Assembly (NCBI RefSeq): GCF_900090325.1
Contig: NZ_FMHW01000002.1
Coordinates: 5,023,001-5,087,000, forward strand
Source: Micromonospora pallida
Lineage (GTDB): Bacteria > Actinomycetota > Actinomycetes > Mycobacteriales > Micromonosporaceae
Direction of reading: 5' to 3'
Length of the DNA: 64,000 bases
The position numbers were made by a program, and so were the translations under genes. Below, one piece after another: positions 8,182 through 16,207 of the stretch (within the stretch, counting starts at the first letter, position 1; each line of letters opens with the position of its first letter). The notes below the pieces were generated by a model that saw only the letters and a program-made list of their open reading frames with translations, had not been told where the DNA came from and did no database searches.

Positions 8182-8674
8182 CGGCGACCTCCTCCATGTC
8201 CGTGACGGCGAGCAGTCCGGCGAGCGCGGTACGCCCCCGGGAGAGCCGGGCCTTGACCGTGCCGACCGGGGCGTTGGTCTCCCGGGCGACCTCGGTGACC
8301 GGCATGCCGAGCAGGTAGTACAGGGCGAGCGCGACGCGCTGCTCCTCCGGCAGCCGGCGCAACGCGGCCACCACCTCGACGGTGTCGGTGGTCGGGGCGG
8401 GAACGGTCTCGACGGCCCCGTGCCGCAGGTACGCGCGGGCGCGACTGCGCAGGCTGCGCCAGCGGCTCACCGCGATCCGGCTGGCCACCACCCGTACCCA
8501 CGCCTCCGGCTCGTCGTACCGGCCCACGGTCGACCAGCGCTGCCACGCGCGCACGTACGCCTCCTGGACCGCGTCCTGGGCCTCGGCGAGGTCGCCGGTG
8601 AGCGCGTAGACGAACCCGAGCAGCCGTTGTCGGCTGCCCCGGTAGAACTCGTCGAACCCGTCGACGTCCGGCAC
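8174..8674 (-). CDS. ECF RNA polymerase sigma factor (SigE-family)
   Basis: 166-aa sigma-70 ECF protein. Region 2 lies at about residues 10-75 (RQRLLGFVYALTGD, AQDAVQEAYVRAWQRW) and region 4 at about 105-158 (LRRLPEEQRVALALYYLLG, APVGTVKARLSRGRTAL). No C-terminal SnoaL extension. Start GTG 8674 follows GGGGAGG at good spacing. The stop overlaps the start of the membrane protein at 8181 by 8 bp, a typical sigma/partner arrangement. Target promoters are not evident from the window. Confidence 0.9.
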   Translation of the reverse strand: MPDVDGFDEFYRGSRQRLLGFVYALTGDLAEAQDAVQEAYVRAWQRWSTVGRYDEPEAWVRVVASRIAVSRWRSLRSRARAYLRHGAVETVPAPTTDTVEVVAALRRLPEEQRVALALYYLLGMPVTEVARETNAPVGTVKARLSRGRTALAGLLAVTDMEEVADA

Positions 8675-8876
8675 CTGCTACCTCCCCGTGGGCCACTCCC
8701 AGGTGACACGCACCGGAGCCCCCGCCCGGTTGCCGCAGGCGGTGGCGGGTGACCTGAACGTCCGCCGCAGGTCCGTCCAGGACCCGGAGCCGGGTACGCC
8801 GTGACGCCCGAACCCGACGGGCACCTACTTCACCCGGAGTTACCGTCCGGCTGTGGCCTACCTACTTCTTTTCCGC

Positions 8877-9002
8877 CCTTTGCTTTGCACCCACCCATGC
8901 ACCACACACCCTGAGTCATCGAGGACGCTGTCCCACGCGAACCGCGCTCTCCAAATAATCGCTGTTCATTCGGGTGGCGCTTCCGTGGGTGCAGAGCAAA
9001 GG
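8877..9002. other. long imperfect hairpin in a gene-free interval; possible structured RNA
   Basis: The interval 8675-9120 (446 bp) holds no convincing gene. Within it, CCTTTGCTTTGCACCCAC (8877-8894) and GTGGGTGCAGAGCAAAGG (8985-9002) pair at 17 of 18 positions; weaker pairing (CACCACACCC with GGGTGGCGC) extends the stem inward. The about 60-base apical part is unusually A/T-rich for this genome (for example CCAAATAATCGC). It could be a non-coding RNA or the worn ends of a small mobile element. The upstream part also contains the promoter side of the sigma gene. Confidence 0.4.
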
Positions 9003-9120
9003 ACCAACGAAAGACATAGTCGCCCCCCGCCTTCCATCCCAAAGCCTTCACACAGCGTCATCGAGCCAAGCCGGCACGCTGCGTTACCGGTCGCGGCTGC
9101 ACGCCGGCCGGGTGCCCCCG

Positions 9121-9738
9121 TCACCGCACGTTCTGGCGAACGACGAGATGGGCCTGCCAGCGCTGCCCGACCGGCGAGACGTCCCGCTCCAGCCGTAGCG
9201 GAGTGAATCCCGCCCCGGCGAGCAGGGCGGCTGCCTCCTCCGAGCCGTAGTGGGCGAAGAAGCGGGCGGGGTCGTCCGGGCCGGGCCGATGTTCCCAGCC
9301 CTCCCCGGCGCCCTCCTGAAGCGACACCAGCAGCGGGCCACCCGGCCGGAGCACCCGACGCATCTCGGCGAGCGCGGCCGGCGCAAGCGCCTTCGACAGA
9401 TGCAGCAGCGACGCCGAGCACCACACTCCGCTGAACGCGCCGCCCACGAAGGGCAGGCGCAGCATGTCGCCCTGCACGAGCGGGGCGCTGCCGACACCCC
9501 GAGCGTGGTCGAGCATCGACCGGGACAGGTCGAGCCCGACGGTCGGCACGCCCTGCCCGGTCCAGTAGGCGAGGTCCCGGCCGACGCCGCAGCCGAGGTC
9601 GAGCACCGCGCCGGCGAGCCGCCGCCGGAACTCGTCGGCGAGTGCGAGGTACGCCGGCGGCATGCTGGCGTTGCGGACGGCGAAGTCGGCGGCCATCCGG
9701 TCGTAGGCTGCCTGGATCCGCCTGGTCGGTTCGTCCAT
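9121..9738 (-). CDS. class I SAM-dependent methyltransferase
   Basis: 205-aa Methyltransf_11/25-type enzyme. Motif I is VLDLGCGVGRDLAYW (about residues 45-59), the acidic end of strand 2 is VGLDLS, and the later LRLPFVGGAFSGVWC and MRRVLRPGGPLLVSLQEG segments match motifs II/III. Substrate unknown. ATG 9738 is preferred because TAGGTT lies 7 bases upstream (leaderless pattern); an upstream TTG adds only three residues. The gene continues in the same direction after the M50 peptidase gene (30-bp gap), so the two may be co-transcribed. Confidence 0.85.
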   Translation of the reverse strand: MDEPTRRIQAAYDRMAADFAVRNASMPPAYLALADEFRRRLAGAVLDLGCGVGRDLAYWTGQGVPTVGLDLSRSMLDHARGVGSAPLVQGDMLRLPFVGGAFSGVWCSASLLHLSKALAPAALAEMRRVLRPGGPLLVSLQEGAGEGWEHRPGPDDPARFFAHYGSEEAAALLAGAGFTPLRLERDVSPVGQRWQAHLVVRQNVR

Positions 9739-9768
9739 GCTGGCCAACCTATTGGCGGTGGCGGCTGA

Positions 9769-10512
9769 TCAGAGGTGCAGGCCCGCGTCGGTGAGGAGGG
9801 GGCCGGCGAGCAGGGCCGCGCCGACCACCAGGGTGACCATGTTGACCAGCGCGAAGAACGTCACCCAGAAGAACGCCGGGAACCCGGTCAGCCCGGCGAG
9901 CTGGTCGGCGTCGGACGCGGGCATCCGGCCCCGGCTGCGTACCCGTTGCAGCTCCACCACCGGGCGCACCCCGCCGAGCAGCAGGAACCACACCCCGGTG
10001 TACGCGAACGCCGCCTGCACCTGCGGCGAGGTGTACCAGGACACGGCGAGCACCAGCCCGCCGGTGACCACCAGGGACACCACGCCGAACGCGTTGCGCA
10101 CCATGACCAGCATGGCCAGCAGCAACGCCACCGCCACCCAGAGCAGCAGGGTGATCCGGTTACCGCCGAGCAGCCACGCCCCGGCAAGCCCGATCAGCGG
10201 CGGGGCGACGTACCCGGCGAGCAGGGTGAGGATCATCCCGGGGCCGGTGGGTCGCCCGGCCGAGAGGGTGAGCCCGGAGGTGTCCGAGTGCAGTCGGATG
10301 CCGTGCAGCCGGCGACCGGTCAGCAGCGCGGCCAGCGCGTGCCCGCCTTCGTGGGCGATGGTGATCACGTTACGGGCGATCCGCCACGGCAGCCGGGTCG
10401 ACACCACGACCAGCGCCACGGCGGCGGTGGCGAGAACGAGCAACGGAGGCGGGTCGGGCTGCGCGCCGAGGAGGCGGTCCCACAGGCTGCCCAGGCCGTC
10501 GATCGGCGTCAT
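9769..10512 (-). CDS. M50-family membrane zinc metallopeptidase
   Basis: 247-aa multi-pass protein with the metalloprotease motif HEGGHALAALLTGRR (HExxH at about residues 53-57) placed in a hydrophobic context, as in M50B peptidases. About six membrane segments follow. A second conserved M50 motif (NxxPxxxxDG) is not evident, so activity is likely but unproven. M50 enzymes cut membrane-embedded substrates, often anti-sigma factors; no adjacent substrate is obvious, though an ECF pair lies 1.1 kb downstream. ATG 10512 gives a start just before the first helix. Divergent from the Uma2 gene, 112 bp apart. Confidence 0.78.
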   Translation of the reverse strand: MTPIDGLGSLWDRLLGAQPDPPPLLVLATAAVALVVVSTRLPWRIARNVITIAHEGGHALAALLTGRRLHGIRLHSDTSGLTLSAGRPTGPGMILTLLAGYVAPPLIGLAGAWLLGGNRITLLLWVAVALLLAMLVMVRNAFGVVSLVVTGGLVLAVSWYTSPQVQAAFAYTGVWFLLLGGVRPVVELQRVRSRGRMPASDADQLAGLTGFPAFFWVTFFALVNMVTLVVGAALLAGPLLTDAGLHL

Positions 10513-10624
10513 GGGCGGCCAGCCTACCGCCTCGGCGCACCTCCGCCACCCCCGCTGCTTCCCGGTCCGGGCCGGTTGACCGTGGGAACGTGGCCTGATG
10601 ACGACGCGAATCGGAGGGGACGCG

Positions 10625-11176
10625 ATGACCGCAACGCCCCTTGAGCCGCACGTCGGGCCGTGGACCGAGGCGGAGTACCTCGCCATGGCCGAGACGCCCG
10701 GCCGAATCGAACTGCTCGACGGAAGCCTGATCGTCAGCCCTGCCCCGAGTAAGCGACACCAGATGGTGTCCCGGCGCTTGGCGAACACCCTTGAGGCTGC
10801 CACGGAGCAGCACGGACTCGTGGTGTTCGAGGCGGTCAACGTCCGGCTGGGCGCAGATCGGATCGCCATCCCCGACCTGGTCGTCGCCGACACCGACGAC
10901 GAGGGTTCGGTGGTGGAGGCGGCCGAGGTCACCCTCGTCGGGGAGGTCGTCTCGCCCGGCAACGCCGCCGCCGACCGGGTGCTCAAGATGCAGCTCTACT
11001 CGATCGCCCGTATCCCCTGGTATCTCCTGGTCGAGCCGGACGGCGACAGCCACACGTTGCGGCTGTTCCGCCTCGACGGCACGCACTACGTCGAGCACGC
11101 GGTGGCCAAGGCCGGCGAGCGGCTGACCCTCGTGACACCCTTCCCGCTCTCGCTCGACCCGGTGTCCCTGCGCTGA
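10625..11176 (+). CDS. Uma2-family (DUF820) putative endonuclease
   Basis: 183-aa protein of the PD-(D/E)xK-like Uma2 family. Seen are the entry motif [21 protein letters not shown], the H following [15 protein letters not shown], and [20 protein letters not shown] with the conserved Lys, then PWYLLVEPD. Function in actinobacteria is unknown. The start is ATG 10625 because GGAGGGG lies eight bases upstream; another ATG at 10598 has no ribosome site. No toxin-antitoxin partner is visible, and the gene appears monocistronic. Confidence 0.82.
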   Translation: MTATPLEPHVGPWTEAEYLAMAETPGRIELLDGSLIVSPAPSKRHQMVSRRLANTLEAATEQHGLVVFEAVNVRLGADRIAIPDLVVADTDDEGSVVEAAEVTLVGEVVSPGNAAADRVLKMQLYSIARIPWYLLVEPDGDSHTLRLFRLDGTHYVEHAVAKAGERLTLVTPFPLSLDPVSLR

Positions 11177-11302
11177 CCTCGGCCCCTCGAAGCGATTGAC
11201 ACACACCAATCATCCTGCGGCAATTCTTTTAACAGGTGTTGCGATCTCGGGCGCTTCTCTCCAATGATGCGTCAATAACGGACACGTCGGGAGGGAAGCC
11301 TC

Positions 11303-12058
11303 ATGTCGCGTACCCGCCTCACCCTGCGCCGGCTGCTCGCCACCGGTATGGCCGCACTCGCCACAGCCGCCGTCGGCCTGGTCGCGACTGCGGCCCCGGC
11401 CTCCGCCGCCACCGTCGCCGGCATCGACGTCTCGCACTGGCAGGGCTCGATCAACTGGACCAGCGTCCGCAACTCCGGCATCGAGTTCGCCTACATCAAG
11501 GCCACCGAGGGTACGAGCTACAAGGATCCGCAGTTCAACGCCAACTACACCAACTCCTACTACGCGGGCGTGATCCGTGGGGCGTACCACTTCGCCCGGC
11601 CGAACATCTCCTCCGGCGCGATCCAGGCCAACTACCTCGCCAGCAACGGTGGCGCATGGTCAGCGGACAGTCGCACCCTCCCGGCCGCCCTGGACGTCGA
11701 GGGCAACCCGTACGCCGGCGGGTACTGCTACGGCCTGAGCACCACCGGGATGCGCAACTGGATCCAGGACTTCCTGAACACCTACCGCTCGCGCACCGGC
11801 CGCTACGCGGTCATCTACACCACCACGAGCTGGTGGAACCAGTGCACCGGCAGCTGGACCGGCCCCTGGGCCAACCACCCGCTCTGGGTCGCCCGCTGGG
11901 CGAGCAGCCCGGGCACTCTGCCGGCCGGCGCGCCGGTCTGGAGCTTCTGGCAGTACACCGACTCGGGCAGCGTCTCCGGCATCAGTGGTGCGGTCGACCG
12001 CAACTACTGGAACGGCGACCGCTCCCGCCTGATCGCCCTGGCGAACAACACCCCCTGA
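11303..12058 (+). CDS. secreted GH25 lysozyme (muramidase)
   Basis: 251 aa. A Sec signal peptide with twin-arginine-like basic start (MSRTRLTLRRLL, then a hydrophobic stretch and cleavage near APASA-A, residue about 36) leads into a GH25 domain. Catalytic acids are the Asp of VAGIDVSHWQGSINW and the Glu of ALDVEGNPY; AYIKATEG and GAYHFARP are family signatures, and the domain ends in DRNYWNGD. It hydrolyses beta-1,4 bonds in peptidoglycan outside the membrane. GGGAGG at about -11 supports the ATG. No cell-wall binding module is attached. No c-di-AMP riboswitch-like leader was recognised upstream. Confidence 0.92.
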   Translation: MSRTRLTLRRLLATGMAALATAAVGLVATAAPASAATVAGIDVSHWQGSINWTSVRNSGIEFAYIKATEGTSYKDPQFNANYTNSYYAGVIRGAYHFARPNISSGAIQANYLASNGGAWSADSRTLPAALDVEGNPYAGGYCYGLSTTGMRNWIQDFLNTYRSRTGRYAVIYTTTSWWNQCTGSWTGPWANHPLWVARWASSPGTLPAGAPVWSFWQYTDSGSVSGISGAVDRNYWNGDRSRLIALANNTP

Positions 12059-12150
12059 GCCGCACCGCGTCCGGCCGGGCGGCGCCGCACCTCGCGGCCC
12101 GTCCGGCCGCGCCACGTCCTGATCGGATACGCCTCCGCGATCGTCCGGCA

Positions 12151-12202
12151 GGGATCGTGGTGGCGACTGGCCCCCAGGAGGGCCGAAAGCCACCACGATC
12201 CC
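12151..12202. terminator. bidirectional terminator between GH25 and GntR genes
   Basis: GGGATCGTGGTGGC (12151-12164) pairs perfectly with GCCACCACGATCCC (12189-12202); the loop contains a further short GGCC/GGCC pairing. It lies between convergent genes. A weaker hairpin at about 12071-12106 follows the lysozyme stop. Confidence 0.7.
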
Positions 12203-12221
12203 CCATTGGCACGACTCAGCC

Positions 12222-12440
12222 CTACGGCTTCTCCGCCACGAACACCCCGACGCCCGGCACGCCCTTTACCAATCCGGTCGCCTTGAGCCAGCTAACGGCA
12301 CCGCGCACAACGGTGATCGACACACCATGTTGCGCCCGCAGCTCGGCAGCACTCGGAATCTGGTCACCAGGCCGCAGTTCGCCGGATTCGATCTTCGCCT
12401 TGATGTCATCGATGATCTTCTGGGTTTTCGAGATAGTCAT
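12222..12440 (-). CDS. small GntR-family regulator (DNA-binding domain only)
   Basis: 72-aa winged-helix protein: KTQKIIDDIKAKIESGELRP, GDQIPSAAELRAQHGVS, and VVRGAVSWLKATGLVKG followed by the wing GVGVFV. It corresponds to the GntR DNA-binding domain without any effector domain, a common actinobacterial form. ATG 12440 follows GGGGTG. It is divergent from the small Cys-rich gene at 12678; the shared region carries dyads that may be its operator. Confidence 0.85.
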   Translation of the reverse strand: MTISKTQKIIDDIKAKIESGELRPGDQIPSAAELRAQHGVSITVVRGAVSWLKATGLVKGVPGVGVFVAEKP

Positions 12441-12496
12441 CTGGCACCCCCTGGTCCGCACCGTCATTCGATCACGGACGGGTAAGCGCCTACAAC

Positions 12497-12551
12497 CCAT
12501 AGATGCACAAAGAGGCATCAAGAGTTGCTTGGTGCCCCTAGATGCCCTAGG
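12497..12551. promoter_or_regulatory. candidate operator of the GntR gene
   Basis: CCTAGATGCCCTAGG (12537-12551) is a perfect dyad CCTAG-N5-CTAGG. A related CCCATAGATGC lies at 12497-12507, a direct repeat of the CC-TAGATGC core about 40 bp away. Both sit upstream of the GntR start and before the divergent gene. Binding is inferred from symmetry and position. Confidence 0.4.
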
Positions 12552-12677
12552 TTGAAGTTGCCGATTTCCCCTGGTCCGCAGCCGGTGGAGTTGGCCTTCC
12601 CCCGCGCGGCGGCTCGCGTCTCCCCCGTTGTCGGCGAGCCGCCGCGCACCCCCGTCCGCCCACCCGTAGGTGTCACC

Positions 12678-12878
12678 GTGGAACGGGACCGCGCGATGCT
12701 GATCGCCGACCGGCACCAACCCCCGCCGCTCTGGCGGCTGCTACGTATCCGCCACTGCCCCACCTGCCACTGTCGCTGGCCCTGCCCCCGTTACCTGGAC
12801 GCTCGCGCGGTCCTGCTCGGCAACGACCGGATCGACGTCGCCGCCCTGATCCGCCGCAACAGCCGCTGGCCGTCGTGA
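12678..12878 (+). CDS. small Cys/His-rich protein of unknown function
   Basis: 66-aa protein from GTG 12678. It contains RIRHCPTCHCRWPCPRYLDAR, with four Cys (CPTCHC and C in WPCP) and a His that may bind a metal, then a short Leu/Arg-rich C-terminus. I associate this kind of protein with small GntR genes in Micromonosporaceae from memory; function is not known. The frame also extends upstream to 12525 without a clear start there. Confidence 0.5.
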   Translation: MERDRAMLIADRHQPPPLWRLLRIRHCPTCHCRWPCPRYLDARAVLLGNDRIDVAALIRRNSRWPS

Positions 12879-12977
12879 ACCGGACCGGCACCAACACCAC
12901 CCACTGGACACGGGTAGCGGCAGCGGGATCGGCTGTCACCCGGAAGGGTCGACAACTGGTCCGGCTGCCGCCAGCGT

Positions 12978-13013
12978 GTTGATTCAGACTCCCTGGTTGA
13001 TTCAGACTCCCTG
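12978..13013. repeat. perfect 18-bp tandem duplication
   Basis: GTTGATTCAGACTCCCTG occurs twice head to tail (12978-12995 and 12996-13013), directly downstream of the stop of the small membrane protein gene. The A/T-richer unit stands out from its surroundings. Confidence 0.9.
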
Positions 13014-13015
13014 CG

Positions 13016-13255
13016 TCAGGCTTCCCGTCGCCGGGTGACCGAGACGCCGTCCGCTGCGGGCACCCTGCCCTGCGCGGACGCGCTCCGGCGCAGCACCAGT
13101 CGACCGCCCACCACGGCGGCGACGATGGTCACGACGCTGACCAGGGCGATCAGCGCCGAGATGCCGACACTGGCGAGGAGCAGGACGGCGTCGCCGAGGG
13201 CGACGAGCATCCACAGTGCCACCGAGGACTTCGTGGTCTTCTGTCGGTAACCCAT
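13016..13255 (-). CDS. small two-helix membrane protein
   Basis: 79 aa with a basic N-terminus (MGYRQKTTKSS), two closely spaced hydrophobic stretches covering about residues 12-55 and a basic tail. ATG 13255 has GGAGGT at good spacing. It follows the kinase gene in the same direction after 103 bp, so it may be in that transcript. No family recognised. Confidence 0.6.
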   Translation of the reverse strand: MGYRQKTTKSSVALWMLVALGDAVLLLASVGISALIALVSVVTIVAAVVGGRLVLRRSASAQGRVPAADGVSVTRRREA

Positions 13256-13358
13256 CGGGCGTACCTCCCTTCCGTCGTCACGGATGAGATACCCCGATCG
13301 ACGGGAGGTCATGCGAACGGATGTCGCACCGACGCGAATCCCAAGCTCAGCGCGTTGT

Positions 13359-15299
13359 TCAGTCCTGCCTGTCGGGCTTGAATCCCTTGGCGATCAGGTC
13401 GAACTCGTCGAGCTTCTGGTCCCACTCGCTGGCGGCGACCTCCCACCGGATTGCGTAGCCCCGGTTACTGGCCGTCACGAAGCCCCGGTTACGGACGTGG
13501 ATCCGGGTGTTGTCCCGGGTCTCCAGCCACTCCCAGTCCGCGCAGGTCTTCCAGTACCCCTCGCACTCCTCGATGCTGAGAAACTGGTAGTTCCGCACGA
13601 TCCCCTTGCGGTCCGGCTCGATCTCCCGCCAGGCCTCTGCCGCGTCCGAGCCCGGTCGGTCGGTGCGGTCGATGACCACCTCACCGACACCGTTCGGCTC
13701 CTGGAACTTCACCCAGGTTGCGTCGCTGCTCCGCCGCCAACCTTCCGGCAGGGGCATGGCGAAGCCGGTCTGGTCCCTGTGCATCTTCCAGCCGGCCGGC
13801 AGCGTGATCCCACCGGAGGCGCTCGGGCTCGGCGTGGGGCTGGCCGGAGCCGTGCTCGGCGAGGCCGGGGCCGACGCGCTGGTCGGCGCGGACGACTCGG
13901 GGGCGGTCGTACCCCCGGTCTGCGGGCCCGGGCCGGTGTTGTCGGGGTCGTCCCTGAGCAGCGGCACAATGAGCACCGCCGCGAGCAGCAGCACCGCCAC
14001 CAGCGCACCGACAATCAGGTTACGACGGCGGTTGTCCGGCTTCGTCCCGGTGGACGGCGGCACGGCGGCCCGCCCGGACATCGGCGCGGACGGGCTCACC
14101 GGGGCCGACATCACCGCGGTCGGATTCTGCACCGGTGGCGCCACCCGGGTCGGCGGCTTCTCGTCCGTACCCCGGTCGGCCGGCACCACGGCGGTGGGCG
14201 CGGCATCCGAGGTGGACCCGGCGTCCCCCGGACCGGGCACCTTCGCCGTCGCGTCGTCTCCGGCACCGGTCGCGCCGGACGTGGTGGCCTTCACCGTGGC
14301 GTCGCTGTCGGCGGCGGCGCCCAGCGCGGCGGCACCGGCGGCGGCCGCGGCCGGGGACACCGGACGCTGGTCGGACTCACCGGTGAAGCGCGGTCCGGGC
14401 ACCACCGGCGGACGCGGCTCGCGGGGACCGTTCGGCCCCGGCCGGCGTACCCCGTCGAGCAGTGGAATGCCCCGGCTGCGCTTGCCGCCGGCACGGCGCA
14501 GCATCCGCTCGGCCACCTCGGCGTCGATCCGCTCGGCCGGGTCCTTGCGGAGCAGTCCGTTGAGGACCGGCTTCAGTGGACCGGCGTTCTTCGGCGGTGG
14601 CATCGGCTCGGTGGCCAGCGCCGCCAGGGTGGCGATCGCCGACGGCCGGGCGTACGGGGACTTGCCCTCCACGGCGGCGTAGAGCGTCGCGCCCAGCGAC
14701 CACAGGTCGGCCTCCGGGCCGGCCGTGCCGTCCCGCGCCCGCTCCGGGGCGATGTACGCGGGCGAGCCGAGCACCATGCCCGTCCGGGTGACGTTCGGGT
14801 CACCGGGGATGGTGGCCAGCCCGAAGTCGGTCAGCACCACCCGACCGTCGTGGCCGAGCAGCACGTTGCCGGGCTTCACGTCCCGGTGCATCACGCCGGC
14901 CTTGTGCGCCGCATTGAGCGCACCGAGCACCCCGAGACCGATCTCGATGCAGCGGGCCACCGACACCGGACCGTCCTCGGCGAGGGTGTCCTGAAGCGAC
15001 TTCGACGCGACGTACTCCATGACGATCCACGGGTCGCCGTCGGTACGCAGCACGTCGAAGATACGGACGACGTTGATGTGGTTCAGCCGGGCGATGGCCC
15101 GCGCCTCCCGCAGCGACCGCTCGCGCATCTCCCGACGCTCCTCGTCGGTGAGGCTGGGCGGCGGGACCAATTCCTTGATCGCCACGTCGCGGTGCAGCAC
15201 CTCGTCGCGCGCCTTCCAGACCCGACCCATGCCGCCCTGACCGAGCGGCGAGAGAAGCCGGTATCGGTTGGCGACGAGTTGGGGAAGCGCGTTCGACAT
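13359..15299 (-). CDS. receptor-type Ser/Thr protein kinase
   Basis: 646-aa Hanks-type kinase. Kinase domain about 13-275: LGQGGMGRVWKA (P-loop, 19-30), VAIKEL (Lys 42), HRDVKPGNVLL (about 138-148) and TDFGLA. A long Ala/Pro/Thr-rich linker follows, then one membrane helix (about 430-450, LIVGALVAVLLLAAVLIVPLL) and an outer domain of about 190 residues with two Cys (EECEGYWKTCADW). No PASTA repeats, so it is not PknB-like in ligand type. The ATG has TACCGT 7 bases upstream (leaderless pattern). Divergent from accE5, next to the type VII substrate operon. A paralogue is at 50950. Confidence 0.92.
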   Translation of the reverse strand: MSNALPQLVANRYRLLSPLGQGGMGRVWKARDEVLHRDVAIKELVPPPSLTDEERREMRERSLREARAIARLNHINVVRIFDVLRTDGDPWIVMEYVASKSLQDTLAEDGPVSVARCIEIGLGVLGALNAAHKAGVMHRDVKPGNVLLGHDGRVVLTDFGLATIPGDPNVTRTGMVLGSPAYIAPERARDGTAGPEADLWSLGATLYAAVEGKSPYARPSAIATLAALATEPMPPPKNAGPLKPVLNGLLRKDPAERIDAEVAERMLRRAGGKRSRGIPLLDGVRRPGPNGPREPRPPVVPGPRFTGESDQRPVSPAAAAAGAAALGAAADSDATVKATTSGATGAGDDATAKVPGPGDAGSTSDAAPTAVVPADRGTDEKPPTRVAPPVQNPTAVMSAPVSPSAPMSGRAAVPPSTGTKPDNRRRNLIVGALVAVLLLAAVLIVPLLRDDPDNTGPGPQTGGTTAPESSAPTSASAPASPSTAPASPTPSPSASGGITLPAGWKMHRDQTGFAMPLPEGWRRSSDATWVKFQEPNGVGEVVIDRTDRPGSDAAEAWREIEPDRKGIVRNYQFLSIEECEGYWKTCADWEWLETRDNTRIHVRNRGFVTASNRGYAIRWEVAASEWDQKLDEFDLIAKGFKPDRQD

Positions 15300-15391
15300 T
15301 GCCGAGACGGTACCCGGAGCGGCTGATCGTCACACCGCCGGCACGCCACTATGCGGGATAGGTCAACTTGGCGGGGCGTACCCTTGACAGC

Positions 15392-15604
15392 ATGTCTGCC
15401 GACGAGCCGCTGTTCCGGGTGGTCCGGGGAGTCCCGACCACCGAGGAGTTGGCCGCACTGGTGGGCGCGATCCTCGTCCGGTCCCGCCCCGCCACCGTAC
15501 CCTCCCCCGCCGGCTCGTCCACCTGGGGACGCAGCGGTCGGCCGGGAAGCGCGTTCCCCACCGCCGGCCCCGACGCCTGGCGCACCTCCGGCCTGCCGCG
15601 CTGA
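15392..15604 (+). CDS. accE5: acyl-CoA carboxylase epsilon subunit
   Basis: 70-aa protein matching the actinobacterial AccE/PccE family: PLFRVVRGVPTTEELAALVG at the N-terminus, a variable Pro/Ser/Arg centre, and the ending PDAWRTSGLPR. Epsilon binds the carboxyltransferase and stimulates complex activity. ATG 15392 is preceded by TACCCT 7 bases upstream, indicating a leaderless message. In M. tuberculosis the gene directly follows accD5; here 8.5 kb separate them. Confidence 0.88.
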   Translation: MSADEPLFRVVRGVPTTEELAALVGAILVRSRPATVPSPAGSSTWGRSGRPGSAFPTAGPDAWRTSGLPR

Positions 15605-15724
15605 CGAAGCGTATCGACGAATTGACATAAAGTGGCCAGTTCCACCGCGTGTGGGGCTGCTCGCCGTCGCACCCACCGATTAGCCTCACTCAGGGGCACC
15701 GGGCTGTGACAAGCGGGAGGGCCG

Positions 15725-16207
15725 ATGATCTCTGAGGAAGACCTCGGACCAAGGTGGCTGCGCGACTACGGCGACATCGAGGCCGACATCCGCCAGATGC
15801 GCGAGTTCGCCACCCGACTGGAAGCCGAGGTACGCCGGAACTACGCGCCCCACCTCGCGTACATCGCGGACGACATGTCGGTGAAGCTGCCCGACCCGTG
15901 TGACGCCTTCATCGAGCTGGTCCACTTCCTCACCGCGCACCAGCAGGTCCAGCAGGACTCGACGAACCGGGTCTACGACGTCGCCAGCCACACCGGCGGC
16001 CTCGCCCACGCCGCCGGCACGATCAGCCAACGGTACGAGGGCAGCGATGCGTTCGCCCGCGCGCGGGTCCAGGACGTCGAGCGGGCGCTGCGCGACGTGC
16101 AGGCACCGGTACGCACCGACCAGCCGCTGCCCCCACGCGTCGTGCCCGATCCAACCGTCGTGCCCGATCCAGCCGGCGCGCCCACCACGCCGGAGGTACT
16201 GCCGTGA
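15725..16207 (+). CDS. helical type VII-associated protein (first gene of mycosin operon)
   Basis: 160 aa, mostly alpha-helical for residues 1-128, with a Pro-rich tail carrying VVPDPTVVPDPAG. No signal peptide or membrane segment. Position as first of three overlapping genes ending in a mycosin, and sequence character, suggest a type VII secretion substrate or chaperone, but there is no WXG motif. GGGAGGG lies seven bases before ATG 15725. The stop overlaps the next GTG as GTGA. Confidence 0.6.
   Translation: MISEEDLGPRWLRDYGDIEADIRQMREFATRLEAEVRRNYAPHLAYIADDMSVKLPDPCDAFIELVHFLTAHQQVQQDSTNRVYDVASHTGGLAHAAGTISQRYEGSDAFARARVQDVERALRDVQAPVRTDQPLPPRVVPDPTVVPDPAGAPTTPEVLP

Noticed and set aside
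8877..9002. 6C or 6S RNA
   Set aside because: Only one C6 run is near and outside the hairpin; no matching secondary structure features were recognised.
11195..11222. TTGACA promoter upstream of the GH25 lysozyme gene
   Set aside because: A good -35 box is present, but no TANNNT at 16-18 bases was found.
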